A stretch of 32,671 bases of DNA from assembly GCA_013297825.1 (NCBI GenBank), contig JAAFIN010000024.1, positions 1-32,671 on the forward strand. The letters are read 5' to 3'. Shown in pieces: positions 7,789 through 15,939 of the stretch. The notes under the pieces were generated by a model. That model had not been told where the DNA came from and searched no databases. It saw nothing but the letters and a program-made list of their open reading frames with translations. The DNA is from Cytophagales bacterium (GTDB lineage: Bacteria; Bacteroidota; Bacteroidia; Cytophagales; Microscillaceae). Numbering within the stretch: position 1 is the stretch's first letter; each line of letters opens with the position of its first letter. A program made the translations under genes and the position numbers.

Positions 7789-7818
7789 TCAAGATTAAAA
7801 TAACTTCGCCTTTTTATT

Positions 7819-7865
7819 CCCCACGTTTCACGTGGGGTTACTATTGTTAAACCCTTTCAGGGTTT
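7819..7865 (+). repeat. REP-like double hairpin with TTC loops
   Basis: Two perfect stem-loops sit 11 bases apart: CCCCACGT-TTC-ACGTGGGG (7819-7837) and AAACCCT-TTC-AGGGTTT (7849-7865). Both have the same 3-base loop. I recall near-identical paired hairpins scattered through Bacteroidota genomes, and REP-type elements are often mobilised by IS200-like transposases, none of which is present here. Confidence 0.65.
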
Positions 7866-7951
7866 TATAAGATGAATTTATTTAATTCCTTTTCCATAAT
7901 GCTCTATCTTTCAAATAAATTTGCTTTGCTTTTTGCATTTCTATGAATGAG

Positions 7952-10087
7952 CTATTCTCCCAACTCTATTGGATTTATATTATTTGTTGGCAATGTCTGA
8001 ACATTTTTTAATTTACGTTCAATAGTGCGTGATTTTTGGGTTACTTGTTCAATAGTGTTAGAAGTTTCTTGAAGTTTCTTTTGTGTTTTGTCTAATAAAT
8101 CTCCAAATTTCCCAAATTCAGTTTTTACATTGCTCAAAATATCCCATACTTCGCTTGACCTTTTTTCAATCGCAAGTGTTCTAAAACCCATTTGAAGGCT
8201 ATTTAGCAAAGCGGAAAGCGTTGTTGCACCCACAATTATAATTTTGTATTCCCTTTGCAACAACTCAAAAAGCCCAACATTTTGCAAAACCTCTGCATAA
8301 AGCCCCTCAAAAGGCAAAAACATCAATCCAAAATCTGTGGTGTGAGGCGGTGCGAGATATTTGTCCCTAATATCTTTGGCAAAAGATTGAATTTGTTTTG
8401 CAAGTGCCTTGCGGTGTTCGTGCATTAGCTCAAAAAAACCATTGTGATATGCGTCCATTAGGTTTTGATAAATTTCAGTAGGAAATTTGGCATCAATTGG
8501 AATCCAAATAAATTGATTTTTTTCGCCATTATTTTTGTCATTTTTATGCGGAATTTTTATGGCAAATTCCACCAAAGTATTTTTTTCTGGGTTTGTTTTT
8601 ACATTTTTGGCGTATTGGTCAGGCGTGAGAATTTGCTCTAAAATTGCCTCTAATTGATATTCCCCCAAATTTCCTTTGGTTTTTACATTTGATAAAACCT
8701 TTTTCAAATCTCCTACACCTGTCGCAAGTACCTGCATTTCGCCCAAACCTTTATGCACTTGTTCAAGTCTGTCGCCCACAAGTTTAAAGGATTCACCTAA
8801 GCGAGTTTCAAGCGTATTATGCAGTTTTTCATCAACTGTAACACGCATTTCTTCAAGTTTTCTCTCGTTATTTTCTTGCAGAATTTTGATATTTTCGGTT
8901 AAAGTTTCTCTAATTTTTTCTAATTTTTGTTCGGTTTTTTGGACAAGTTCGCTTTGTTTTTGTTCCAAATCTCCAAATTTTTCACGTTGCAAAGCGTTCA
9001 AATCTTGTGCATTTCTGCGGTTGGTTTCTTCCAAATTTTGCAAACTTTTTTGGAGATTTTGGGTAATTTCTTGCTTATTTTCTTGTGATATTTTATGAAT
9101 ATTTTGTTGAAAATCTTGAATGGCGGTTTTGGTATTTTGTGAAAATTCGGTTTGTTTTTGTGAAAGTTCTACAAATTTTTCTTTTTGTAATTCTTTAAAA
9201 TCTTGAATGGTTTTATTAAATTCTTGTTCAAAACTTTGCAAAAATAACGACAAATTACGTGTGTATTCTTGAGTTTGTGTTGCAAAATATTCCGCTTTTT
9301 GGCTTTGTTCTTTGATATTTTGTTGTATTTTTTCCAAAACATTTTCCAAAATAAGTTGTCCAAATTTTTCTACTTCATTGCGAATATGATTTTGAAGTTC
9401 ATTTTGCAAAGTTTTGTGATTTTTATCTACATTTTCCCCAAATTTCCCCAAATTATCTTGTTGTTTTTCTGCATTTTCTTTTAATATTTGGGAAAGTGAA
9501 AAAAGTTCTTGTCGTGTTTTTTGGGCAATTTCTGCATTATTTTTTTCAAAATTTTCAAAAAAAATGGTATTTTCTTGTTTTAAATGCTTTTGATTTTCTG
9601 AAAAATTTTTATCAAAATTGATGATAATTTCAGTAATTTCTTTGCGAAAAATGCTGATTACATCAAAAGAATTTTTGTGATATTGGCTAAAATTTTGTTC
9701 CAAAACCGAAAATTTTTGGCTAATTTCCTGTCTAAAATCCTGAAAATTTTTGTTTAAAGTTTCATAAATATACGAAAATGCTTGTTGCGATTGTTTTTGC
9801 ATTTGTTCTGCAAATTGTGCGTTAAGCTGTATATTTTCTTGTCTATTTTCCTTAAAATTTTGGTTAAAAACCTGTTCCAATTTCTCTAATTTTTTATCAA
9901 AACCAGAAAGATATTTTTCAAGGTTTTTTTCTAAACTTTTTTCTAAATTTCTTTCAATTATTTTATCAAAATCTTCATTTTTTTCTTCTTTGGACGCTAT
10001 TTTTTCTGAATTTTCATAACTTTTATAAGAAAAAAACACCGCAAAAAGACTTAATAAAAATGTAAGAATGGGTAAAATGAGTTCCAT
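7952..10087 (-). CDS. rmuC: RmuC-family protein with very long coiled coil
   Basis: 711 aa, clearly longer than the usual 400-520 aa. RmuC proteins are membrane-anchored, nuclease-fold-related factors that limit recombination at inverted repeats; the molecular activity is not settled. Residues 3-21 form an N-terminal membrane anchor (LILPILTFLLSLFAVFFSY). Residues 30 to about 470 are nearly all coiled coil, with repeated QEISQ, FEQNF and LEKNLEK patterns rich in Gln, Asn, Glu and Lys. The RmuC domain follows: GNLGEYQLEAIL, IPIDAKFP, then DFGLMFLPFEGLYAEVL, IIVGATTLSALLN and a final coiled tail. The start is ATG 10087. The host genome here is full of tandem and inverted repeats, which makes a repeat-recombination factor noteworthy. 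Repeat arrays flank the upstream side. Confidence 0.92.
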   Translation of the reverse strand: MELILPILTFLLSLFAVFFSYKSYENSEKIASKEEKNEDFDKIIERNLEKSLEKNLEKYLSGFDKKLEKLEQVFNQNFKENRQENIQLNAQFAEQMQKQSQQAFSYIYETLNKNFQDFRQEISQKFSVLEQNFSQYHKNSFDVISIFRKEITEIIINFDKNFSENQKHLKQENTIFFENFEKNNAEIAQKTRQELFSLSQILKENAEKQQDNLGKFGENVDKNHKTLQNELQNHIRNEVEKFGQLILENVLEKIQQNIKEQSQKAEYFATQTQEYTRNLSLFLQSFEQEFNKTIQDFKELQKEKFVELSQKQTEFSQNTKTAIQDFQQNIHKISQENKQEITQNLQKSLQNLEETNRRNAQDLNALQREKFGDLEQKQSELVQKTEQKLEKIRETLTENIKILQENNERKLEEMRVTVDEKLHNTLETRLGESFKLVGDRLEQVHKGLGEMQVLATGVGDLKKVLSNVKTKGNLGEYQLEAILEQILTPDQYAKNVKTNPEKNTLVEFAIKIPHKNDKNNGEKNQFIWIPIDAKFPTEIYQNLMDAYHNGFFELMHEHRKALAKQIQSFAKDIRDKYLAPPHTTDFGLMFLPFEGLYAEVLQNVGLFELLQREYKIIIVGATTLSALLNSLQMGFRTLAIEKRSSEVWDILSNVKTEFGKFGDLLDKTQKKLQETSNTIEQVTQKSRTIERKLKNVQTLPTNNINPIELGE

Positions 10088-10093
10088 TTTTTA

Positions 10094-10325
10094 ATGGTGA
10101 ATTGTGAATTGTAAATGGTGAATGGAACAGCCCTTTTTAATGGTAAATGGTGAATTGTAAATGGTGAATGGAACAGCCCTTTTTAATGGTAAATGGTGAA
10201 TTGTAAATGGTGAATGGAATAACCATTTTGTTTGTAATTATACTATTTTTTACAGATAAAATCCTAAAAACCTGCTTTTATTTGGCTGTTTCATTTACCA
10301 TTCACAATTTACCATTTATCATTCT
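10094..10325. repeat. 46-bp tandem repeat built of AATGGTG heptamers
   Basis: Three copies of a 46-base unit run from about 10088 to 10222 (equivalent points 10131, 10177, 10223). Each is made of heptamers AATGGTA, AATGGTG, AATTGTA, AATGGTG plus GGAACAGCCC and a T run. A copy in opposite orientation (TTTGGCTGTTTCATTTACC, then ATTCACA and ATTTACC heptamers) occupies 10280-10322, so the gap between rmuC and the AAA+ gene can fold on itself. Confidence 0.85.
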
Positions 10326-11826
10326 ATTCCTCCTCCTCAAAATCCTCTGGCAAGTTAAAACTGCTAAAAATATCCTTAAAAGTAAGTCCATTGCTAAGAA
10401 TTTGGCGACTAATCTGTGAATATTCCGCCAATCCGTGTAGTGCAAATTCCATCATAAATAGCTTTTCTTCAAAAGGCATATTTTTTGTGTGGTCGTGTAT
10501 CAAATCCGCAAGCCCTGTAACATCATGTAACGCCTTTCTGTATGCGATTTCGGTGGTATCGCCCAAAATATCCACCACATTACCGCCATTAAACCACGTA
10601 ACAATGGGAATATAAGGGTTATTTTTTTGTTTTTTGAAGCTATCAGGCTCAGGGAAAAACTGCGTAAAACGCTTTTTGATGGATTTCACTATCATATTTT
10701 GTGCAACAATCAGCGTTCCCTCTTGTTCGCCTTCATATACAAGCTCCACCTTGCCCGTAATCGCAGGAATTATACCCCAAAAATCTGCCAAACGTATATG
10801 CGTATGGGTTTCGCCATTGCGTAAAGCACGCCTTTCTGCGGTGCTGTAAAGGTTTTCCAACGCTGAAATCGTCAAACGTGCAGAAACACCGCTTTTGGCA
10901 TCTACATATTCGCTTTGGCGTGCTTCCATTGCAATTTCTTCTATCAATTCTAAGGCAAAATCGTGTACTTTTACCAAATTTTGTTGTTCTTTTAAGATTT
11001 TTGCTTCTTGGGAAGTGATTTTTTTGCCAACTTCAATAGTTTTTGGATAATGGGTAATAATTTGGCTGTCAATTCTATCTTTTAGCGGTGTTACAATACT
11101 TCCACGATTGGTATAATCCTCTGGATTGGCAGTAAAAACGAATTGAATATCCAAAGGAAGTCTCAATTTGAAGCCTCTTATCTGAATATCGCCCTCCTGT
11201 AAGATGTTAAAAAGTGATACTTGTATGCGTGCTTGGAGGTCGGGAAGCTCATTTATCACAAAAATCCCCCTGTGTGAGCGTGGAATAAGCCCATAATGGA
11301 TAACTCTTTCGTCATTATACGATAATTTCATATTTACTGCCTTGATTGGGTCAATATCGCCAATCAAATCCGCCACCGAAACGTCAGGCGTAGCGAGTTT
11401 TTCGGTGTATCTGTCCTCCCTGTGCCACCAATCTATGAGCGTATCGTCGCCATTTTGGGCGATAATTTCGTTTGCAAAATACGAAAGTGGGCGAAGTGGG
11501 TCATCATTGAGTTCAGAGCCTTTTATGATGGGGATATATTCGTCCAAAAGATAAATCATTTGTCTTGCGAGGCGTGTTTTTGCTTGTCCTCTTAACCCCA
11601 AAAGGTTAATATGATGTTGAGCCAAAATCGCCCTTTCCAATTCAGGAATTACAGTATCCTCATAACCCCAAATTTTTTCAAAAGCGGATTTTTTTTCTTT
11701 GATTTTTTGGATAAGATTGCGTCTAAGTTCTTGTTTTACGCTTTCGGAAGTGTAACCAGCTTTTTTGAGTTCGCCTAATGTTTTTATATTAAGTTTTTCG
11801 GTGGTAGAAAGTGCGTGATAAGCCAT
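10324..11826 (-). CDS. MoxR/ChlI-like AAA+ ATPase
   Basis: 500 aa from the ATG at 11826; the 23 extra codons upstream look like AT-rich leader. The AAA+ core has Walker A GLRGQAKTR near residues 76-84. At the Walker B position the sequence is IFVINELPDL (near 191), with Asn in place of the usual Asp before Glu. It continues with NILQEGDIQIRGFKL and sensor-1 FVFTANPEDYTNRG. Magnesium-chelatase-I-like ATPases of this type normally work with a VWA/MIDAS protein as a chaperone pair that remodels or inserts cofactors into a target. A DUF444-like VWA protein at 31303 is a good candidate partner. Annotation as a magnesium chelatase would be misleading: no chlorophyll genes are present. The stop codon lies inside the intergenic repeat region. 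Confidence 0.85.
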   Translation of the reverse strand: MAYHALSTTEKLNIKTLGELKKAGYTSESVKQELRRNLIQKIKEKKSAFEKIWGYEDTVIPELERAILAQHHINLLGLRGQAKTRLARQMIYLLDEYIPIIKGSELNDDPLRPLSYFANEIIAQNGDDTLIDWWHREDRYTEKLATPDVSVADLIGDIDPIKAVNMKLSYNDERVIHYGLIPRSHRGIFVINELPDLQARIQVSLFNILQEGDIQIRGFKLRLPLDIQFVFTANPEDYTNRGSIVTPLKDRIDSQIITHYPKTIEVGKKITSQEAKILKEQQNLVKVHDFALELIEEIAMEARQSEYVDAKSGVSARLTISALENLYSTAERRALRNGETHTHIRLADFWGIIPAITGKVELVYEGEQEGTLIVAQNMIVKSIKKRFTQFFPEPDSFKKQKNNPYIPIVTWFNGGNVVDILGDTTEIAYRKALHDVTGLADLIHDHTKNMPFEEKLFMMEFALHGLAEYSQISRQILSNGLTFKDIFSSFNLPEDFEEEE

Positions 11827-11893
11827 TTTTGTATGATTTTTTGTAAAGATTTTTTTTAGAAAAAATGTCTTTGTTAATACAAAAAAATAAGGC

Positions 11894-11931
11894 AAAAAGT
11901 TATGAATAATTAGATAAAAACAAAAAAATCA
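11894..11931 (+). repeat. 38-bp direct repeat, copy 1
   Basis: Identical to 12627-12664 except for one base (T/C at the 18th position). It begins AAAAAGTTATGAATAAT and lies just past the 3' end of the 198-aa gene, as copy 2 does for its 130-aa paralogue. Together they suggest a tandem duplication of gene plus 3' flank. Confidence 0.8.
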
Positions 11932-11977
11932 TAAAAATTTATCAAAAAAATTTTATGATTTTGCTGAAATTAAAATA

Positions 11978-12574
11978 TTATTTTTGGATTATTTCTATGG
12001 TGAAATTTTCTTTGTGAATAGGTTTATTTTTCAAAACATCTATTCCATTCATCATTAAATAATATCCTCCTACTGCAACAGCAATAAAAAATATTGTGCT
12101 AAAAGCTACTGCACTAAGCGACATTCTAAACGCAAATACACCTAATATTAAAAAAACCATTGCATATCCTAATCCTAATAATCCCAAAAACAAGCCAAAT
12201 GCTACCTTAAAACCATTCCATATACTGTGCAATGTGTTTTTTAATCCTACTTTTTTTGCGTAAGAAATTTCTTTTAAGTATATTTTTTCAGGTTTTTTAT
12301 TGTTTTCCAAAATAATAAAATCTTCGTAATCTTGATTGATTGATAATAATTTTCCTCTATATTCTTTTTGCCCCACTTTTACCATAATTCTATCATTTGG
12401 TTTTACAAAAATTATTTGATTTTTCTTTGTGTAATTGATTTTAAGCAGATTTTTGGGATTATCCACCAGCGTTTTGATGTGATAAATTTTGGAAATGGCA
12501 AAAACTTCTGTATTTGAAAAAAATAAAAAAATAAAAATAAAAATAAAATTCTGTTTTTTTGAAAATGGTTGCAT
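11978..12574 (-). CDS. Envelope protein of unknown function, paralogue of the next gene
   Basis: 198 aa with a Sec signal peptide (residues 1-27, FIFIFIFLFFSNTEVFA). The middle domain (residues 45-110) contains DRIMVKVGQKEYRGKLL and then YLKEISYAKKVG, a pattern of short beta strands like a small SH3-like barrel. Two further hydrophobic segments follow (FGLFLGLLGLGYAMVFLILG and AFSTIFFIAVAVGGYYL), so it is membrane-anchored. The ending KENFTIEIIQK is polar. The neighbouring 130-aa gene shares the signal peptide ending (FFSNTEVFA/FFSNTQVFA) and the barrel-like region but not the same membrane segments. I do not recognise a family. Confidence 0.7.
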   Translation of the reverse strand: MQPFSKKQNFIFIFIFLFFSNTEVFAISKIYHIKTLVDNPKNLLKINYTKKNQIIFVKPNDRIMVKVGQKEYRGKLLSINQDYEDFIILENNKKPEKIYLKEISYAKKVGLKNTLHSIWNGFKVAFGLFLGLLGLGYAMVFLILGVFAFRMSLSAVAFSTIFFIAVAVGGYYLMMNGIDVLKNKPIHKENFTIEIIQK

Positions 12575-12626
12575 TGGAAAGAAATAAATTAAGTTGAAAA
12601 TATTTTTTTAGACAAAAAATTTAAGA

Positions 12627-12664
12627 AAAAAGTTATGAATAATCAGATAAAAACAAAAAAATCA
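12627..12664 (+). repeat. 38-bp direct repeat, copy 2
   Basis: Second copy of the sequence at 11894-11931, one mismatch, 733 bases apart. It lies just past the 3' end of the 130-aa paralogue gene. Confidence 0.8.
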
Positions 12665-12676
12665 AAAATTTCCTCC

Positions 12677-13069
12677 TCAATCACCTTTTACATAAAAAAT
12701 ATGAGTAACACGACCTCTTTCCACACATGAAAATTCAATAACTTTTATGATAAAATCTTTGTGGTATGGTTTAGATTTTTTAGAAAGTTTTTTGATGTAA
12801 GTTATTTTTTTGAGGTTAATGGTTTCAGTTATATTTTCTGTTTTTAGAAAAAGAGAATCGCCAAAAATACCCACAACTTCACCTTCATACAGTCGTTGAT
12901 TGACTTTTACAAGAATTTTGTCATTGTTTATTTTGGTAATTCTTTTGGTTTTGGTGTCCACTATTTCCAAATATGCACCTACAGTATCTGCATAAAAAGC
13001 GAAAACTTGCGTATTTGAAAAAAATAGAAGAATAAAACTAAAAATTAGAAATAAAATTTTGTTTTTCAT
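12677..13069 (-). CDS. Small secreted protein, paralogue of the 198-aa gene
   Basis: 130 aa, signal peptide 1-24 (ILFLIFSFILLFFSNTQVFA). The mature part has KILVKVNQRLYEGEVVGI and then INLKKITYIKKL, which aligns with DRIMVKVGQKEYRGKLL and YLKEISYAKKVG of the downstream gene. The last 30 residues (KDFIIKVIEFSCVERGRVTH) differ. Both genes point the same way with a 102-base gap, so co-transcription is possible. It lacks the membrane segments of its paralogue and may be periplasmic. No known family was recognised. Confidence 0.65.
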   Translation of the reverse strand: MKNKILFLIFSFILLFFSNTQVFAFYADTVGAYLEIVDTKTKRITKINNDKILVKVNQRLYEGEVVGIFGDSLFLKTENITETINLKKITYIKKLSKKSKPYHKDFIIKVIEFSCVERGRVTHIFYVKGD

Positions 13070-13174
13070 AAAAATTAAGAAAAATGTTTTTAAAATTGGA
13101 AAATAATTAAATTTTTATATTTATAAAGCAAATTTATTATAAAAAATAACAACTATCTAATTTTTTATTCATTT

Positions 13175-13204
13175 TTAAACCTTGAACCTTGAACTTTAAA
13201 CTTC
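13175..13204 (+). repeat. Short CCTTGAA heptamer cluster
   Basis: About four heptamers (CCTTGAA, CCTTGAA, CTTTAAA types) lie in an otherwise AT-rich gap (13070-13328) between divergently oriented genes. Nothing else apart from the ald promoter candidate is visible there. Confidence 0.6.
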
Positions 13205-13239
13205 TTTGATTTTTTTCATTTTTTTTTACCAAATTTTAT

Positions 13240-13267
13240 TTTGTTTTGTTTTATTTTCTTAATTTTG
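13240..13267 (+). promoter_or_regulatory. Possible ald promoter
   Basis: TTTG (13240-13243), a 16-base spacer and TAATTTTG (13260-13267) match the Bacteroidota -33/-7 pattern, about 60 bases before the ald ATG. The region is AT-rich, so chance matches are possible. Confidence 0.4.
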
Positions 13268-13328
13268 TAGCCATAAAAGCAAAATACTTTATTTAATTCA
13301 ATTTTTTCATTTTAAAATACAAAAAACT

Positions 13329-14444
13329 ATGATTATTGGCGTTCCCAAAGAAATCAAAAACAATGAAAATCGTGTAGCACTTACACCTGCAGGTGTAGCA
13401 GAACTTCGTGCAGCAGGTCATACAATATACGTACAAAGCACCGCAGGTGTAGGAAGTGGTTTTGATGACAACGAATATATGGAAGCAGGTGCTAATATGC
13501 TTAATACCATTGAAGAAGTATATGCTATTGCTGAAATGATTATGAAAGTAAAAGAACCTATCGCAGTAGAATATCCACTTATCAAAGAAAATCAACTTTT
13601 ATTTACATATTTTCACTTTGCGTCCTCAGAAGAGCTTACACACGCTATGATTGAACGCAAAGCTATTTGCTTGGCGTATGAAACCGTAGAAAAAACTGAC
13701 CGTAGTCTTCCATTGCTTGTGCCTATGTCAGAAGTTGCGGGTCGTATGGCAATTCAACAAGGTGCAAAATATTTGGAAAAACCATTAAAAGGTCGTGGTA
13801 TTTTGTTGGGTGGTGTTCCTGGTGTAAAACCTGCCAATGTGCTTATATTGGGTGGTGGTATCGTAGGTATGCAAGCTGCGAAAATGGCTGCTGGTTTAGG
13901 TGCGCATGTGATGATTATGGACGTTAGTTTGCCTCGTTTGCGTTATTTGGCTGATATTATGCCTGCAAATGTAGAAACATTGATGTCTAATAAATATGCT
14001 ATTCGCAAAGCTATTCAAGTAGCTGACTTAGTGGTAGGTGCAATTCTTATTCCTGGTGCAAAAGCTCCGCATTTGGTTACAAGAGATATGCTCAAAACAA
14101 TGAAACCTGGTTCTGTGATTGTTGATGTGGCAGTTGACCAAGGTGGTTGTATTGAAACTTGTACGCCAACTACTCACGAAAATCCTACTTATATTGTAGA
14201 TGATGTAATTCACTATTGCGTAGCAAATATGCCTGGTGCTGTACCTTATACTTCTACTGTAGCCCTTACCAATGCAACATTGCCTTATGCGTTGCAATTA
14301 GCAAATCAAGGCTGGCAAATGGCTTGTCGCCAAAATTTGGAATTAAAACTTGGTCTTAATGTTGTAAAAGGTAAAATCGTATATAAAGGTGTTTCTGATG
14401 CGTTCAAATTGCCTTATACTGACGTAAATAGCGTTTTGGAATAA
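13329..14444 (+). CDS. ald: Alanine dehydrogenase
   Basis: 371 aa, exactly the family length. It catalyses L-alanine + NAD+ + H2O to pyruvate + NH4+ + NADH, used for alanine catabolism or, in reverse, ammonia assimilation; cytoplasmic, usually hexameric. The start MIIGVPKEIKNNENRVALTP carries the substrate-binding Arg. MKVKEP gives the conserved Lys and FTYFHFAS the catalytic His. The NAD fold has LGGGIVGMQAA (glycines near residues 175-180) followed by an Asp at the end of beta 2 (MIMD). IVDVAVDQGG and ANMPGAVPYTSTVALTNATL complete the signature. It stands alone; the gap after it holds two heptamer arrays and a strong terminator. Confidence 0.96.
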   Translation: MIIGVPKEIKNNENRVALTPAGVAELRAAGHTIYVQSTAGVGSGFDDNEYMEAGANMLNTIEEVYAIAEMIMKVKEPIAVEYPLIKENQLLFTYFHFASSEELTHAMIERKAICLAYETVEKTDRSLPLLVPMSEVAGRMAIQQGAKYLEKPLKGRGILLGGVPGVKPANVLILGGGIVGMQAAKMAAGLGAHVMIMDVSLPRLRYLADIMPANVETLMSNKYAIRKAIQVADLVVGAILIPGAKAPHLVTRDMLKTMKPGSVIVDVAVDQGGCIETCTPTTHENPTYIVDDVIHYCVANMPGAVPYTSTVALTNATLPYALQLANQGWQMACRQNLELKLGLNVVKGKIVYKGVSDAFKLPYTDVNSVLE

Positions 14445-14620
14445 TTAGGAATTAGGAATTAGGAATTAGGAATTAGGAATTAGGAATTTATAGCGATTTT
14501 TGTTTTAAAATCAAAATTTTATTCTAATTATTTTTAAAATAATTTATAATTCATAATTTATAATTCATAATTTATAATTTATAATTTATAATTTATAATT
14601 TATAATTTATAATTCATAAT
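14445..14620 (+). repeat. Two perfect-to-near-perfect 7-bp microsatellites
   Basis: A run of about six to seven ATTAGGA units starts right at the ald stop codon (14445-14488). A second run of about twelve ATAATTT/ATAATTC units covers roughly 14538-14620. Both have the 7-base period seen in the other intergenic repeats and look prone to slippage. Confidence 0.85.
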
Positions 14621-14621
14621 T

Positions 14622-14660
14622 AAAAAAAGGCTTTAATTTTTGAAATTAAAGCCTTTTTTT
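14622..14660. terminator. Bidirectional intrinsic terminator
   Basis: An 18-base perfect stem (14622-14639 with 14643-14660) around a 3-base loop has the core GGCTTTAATTT/AAATTAAAGCC and A and T tracts on the two sides. It serves the convergent ald and serine-hydrolase genes. Confidence 0.9.
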
Positions 14661-14698
14661 GTTGAGATAAATTTTAAATTGTCATACCACCATAATTA

Positions 14699-15838
14699 TT
14701 ATAATTTTTCGCCATAATTAAGCATCAAAGACATAATGTTTTTCAATGGTGCGTCCTCAACATTGCTAAACACAATAACACCAACATTTGTATTGACATC
14801 ATAATACATTTCTGCGGTAACACCTTTTTCGCCACCGCTATGTCCTAAAAGTTTTTTGTTGTCTATGGTATCATAATAAAATGACAAACATTGGTTATCG
14901 CTTCCAAATTGAAGGGTTTTCATAGTTGTCATACTTGCTTGTGATAATATGCGAGTACCATTAAATGCACCATTTAAGATAATCATTCTTAAAAACTTAG
15001 ATAAATCTAAGGCATTTGTACGAAGTCCCCCATTTGGATAATCAGGAAAAGTATAATGTGGGTTGGCATTTGTAATCTCAGGAGAATATGGGATAGCCAA
15101 CTCGCTAAGAGGTATATTTGCTAATCGCCATTCTGTTTTTTTCATACCTAATAATGTGAAAATGTTATTTTTGCAATACACATCAAAAGGAACTTGTGTA
15201 ATCCTTTCTACTAAATAACCTAAAAGTGCTGACCCCAGATTGCTGTAGTTTGAATTACTACCTGGTTTATTGTTTGAAAAATTAGTAGGCGAATAATATT
15301 GTCCTGAACTCAAAAATACATTATTGAAATATTGTGTTAAGGTCATAGGACAATCTGCCCCATAACACTCCAACTTAAAAGTTTCTTGAAAAGTATCTAC
15401 AATGCTTGAAGTATGAGTTAATAACATTCTATAGGTTATTTTATCATTTGGAAAACTTGGGTTGCGAACAGAATAAGGCATAAATTGATTGATATCATCA
15501 TCTAATGCAATCAAATTTTGTTCTACGAGTTTCATTATCGCAATAGCAGTTACTATTTTTGAAACTGATGCCACCAAATATCGTGTGCTATCTGTTGCCA
15601 ATGTTTGGTTGTTTTTGTTGGCATAACCTAAAGCATTGCTGTACAAAAGTTTGTCATTTTTTACAATGCAATATGATATTGAAGTAATATCTTTTTTTGA
15701 AAATTCAGCTTTTATTTTTGCTTCAAATTCATCTTTGGAGGTTGTACTCGCATTCACAGCATCATCTTTTTTGCAAGAAGTAAAAAAGATTGCACCACAT
15801 AATAAAAGTGCAAAAAGTTGTTTTGTTAAATTTTTCAT
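14699..15838 (-). CDS. Serine hydrolase lipoprotein (class C beta-lactamase/DD-peptidase fold)
   Basis: 379 aa. The N-terminus is a lipoprotein signal (FALLLCGAIFFTSC, lipidated Cys at 22), so it is anchored in the envelope. The penicillin-binding-protein-like triad is present: SVSK (Ser91, Lys94) in ASVSKIVTAIAIM, YSN in SNYSNLGSALLG as the Tyr motif, and HSG in LLGHSGGEKG in place of KTG. RMLLTHTSSI and NGGLRTNALDLSKFLR are typical of this superfamily. Members include esterases, D-aminopeptidases and beta-lactamases; HSG is common in the non-lactamase branches, so resistance is not implied. It is convergent with ald and divergent from the 7TMR regulator, with which it shares a 260-base upstream region. 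Confidence 0.88.
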   Translation of the reverse strand: MKNLTKQLFALLLCGAIFFTSCKKDDAVNASTTSKDEFEAKIKAEFSKKDITSISYCIVKNDKLLYSNALGYANKNNQTLATDSTRYLVASVSKIVTAIAIMKLVEQNLIALDDDINQFMPYSVRNPSFPNDKITYRMLLTHTSSIVDTFQETFKLECYGADCPMTLTQYFNNVFLSSGQYYSPTNFSNNKPGSNSNYSNLGSALLGYLVERITQVPFDVYCKNNIFTLLGMKKTEWRLANIPLSELAIPYSPEITNANPHYTFPDYPNGGLRTNALDLSKFLRMIILNGAFNGTRILSQASMTTMKTLQFGSDNQCLSFYYDTIDNKKLLGHSGGEKGVTAEMYYDVNTNVGVIVFSNVEDAPLKNIMSLMLNYGEKL

Positions 15839-15939
15839 TTTAATTTTTTGGAAATTTTATGGGTTGTGTTTGTGTGTTAATAATTTTTTATTTCGTTGCA
15901 CAAACCACACAAAACCATTTCAGAATACCAAAAAATGGG

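Noticed and set aside
8676-9098. 140-codon plus-strand ORF within rmuC
   Set aside because: Ser/Phe/Cys-rich composition is the antisense shadow of the Gln/Glu/Lys-rich coiled coil.
10088-10325. Possible CRISPR array
   Set aside because: The units are contiguous degenerate heptamers without unique spacers, and no cas genes are near. The same holds for 30045-30290.
10324-11826. Magnesium chelatase for chlorophyll or cobalt chelatase
   Set aside because: Sequence is ChlI-like, but no ChlH/ChlD or pigment genes are present and the likely VWA partner is DUF444-like, so a general AAA+/VWA chaperone role fits better.
14699-15838. Beta-lactamase resistance gene
   Set aside because: It has the SxxK/Tyr/HSG layout of the broad serine-hydrolase superfamily; HSG in place of KTG and the lipoprotein anchor do not support a true lactamase call.
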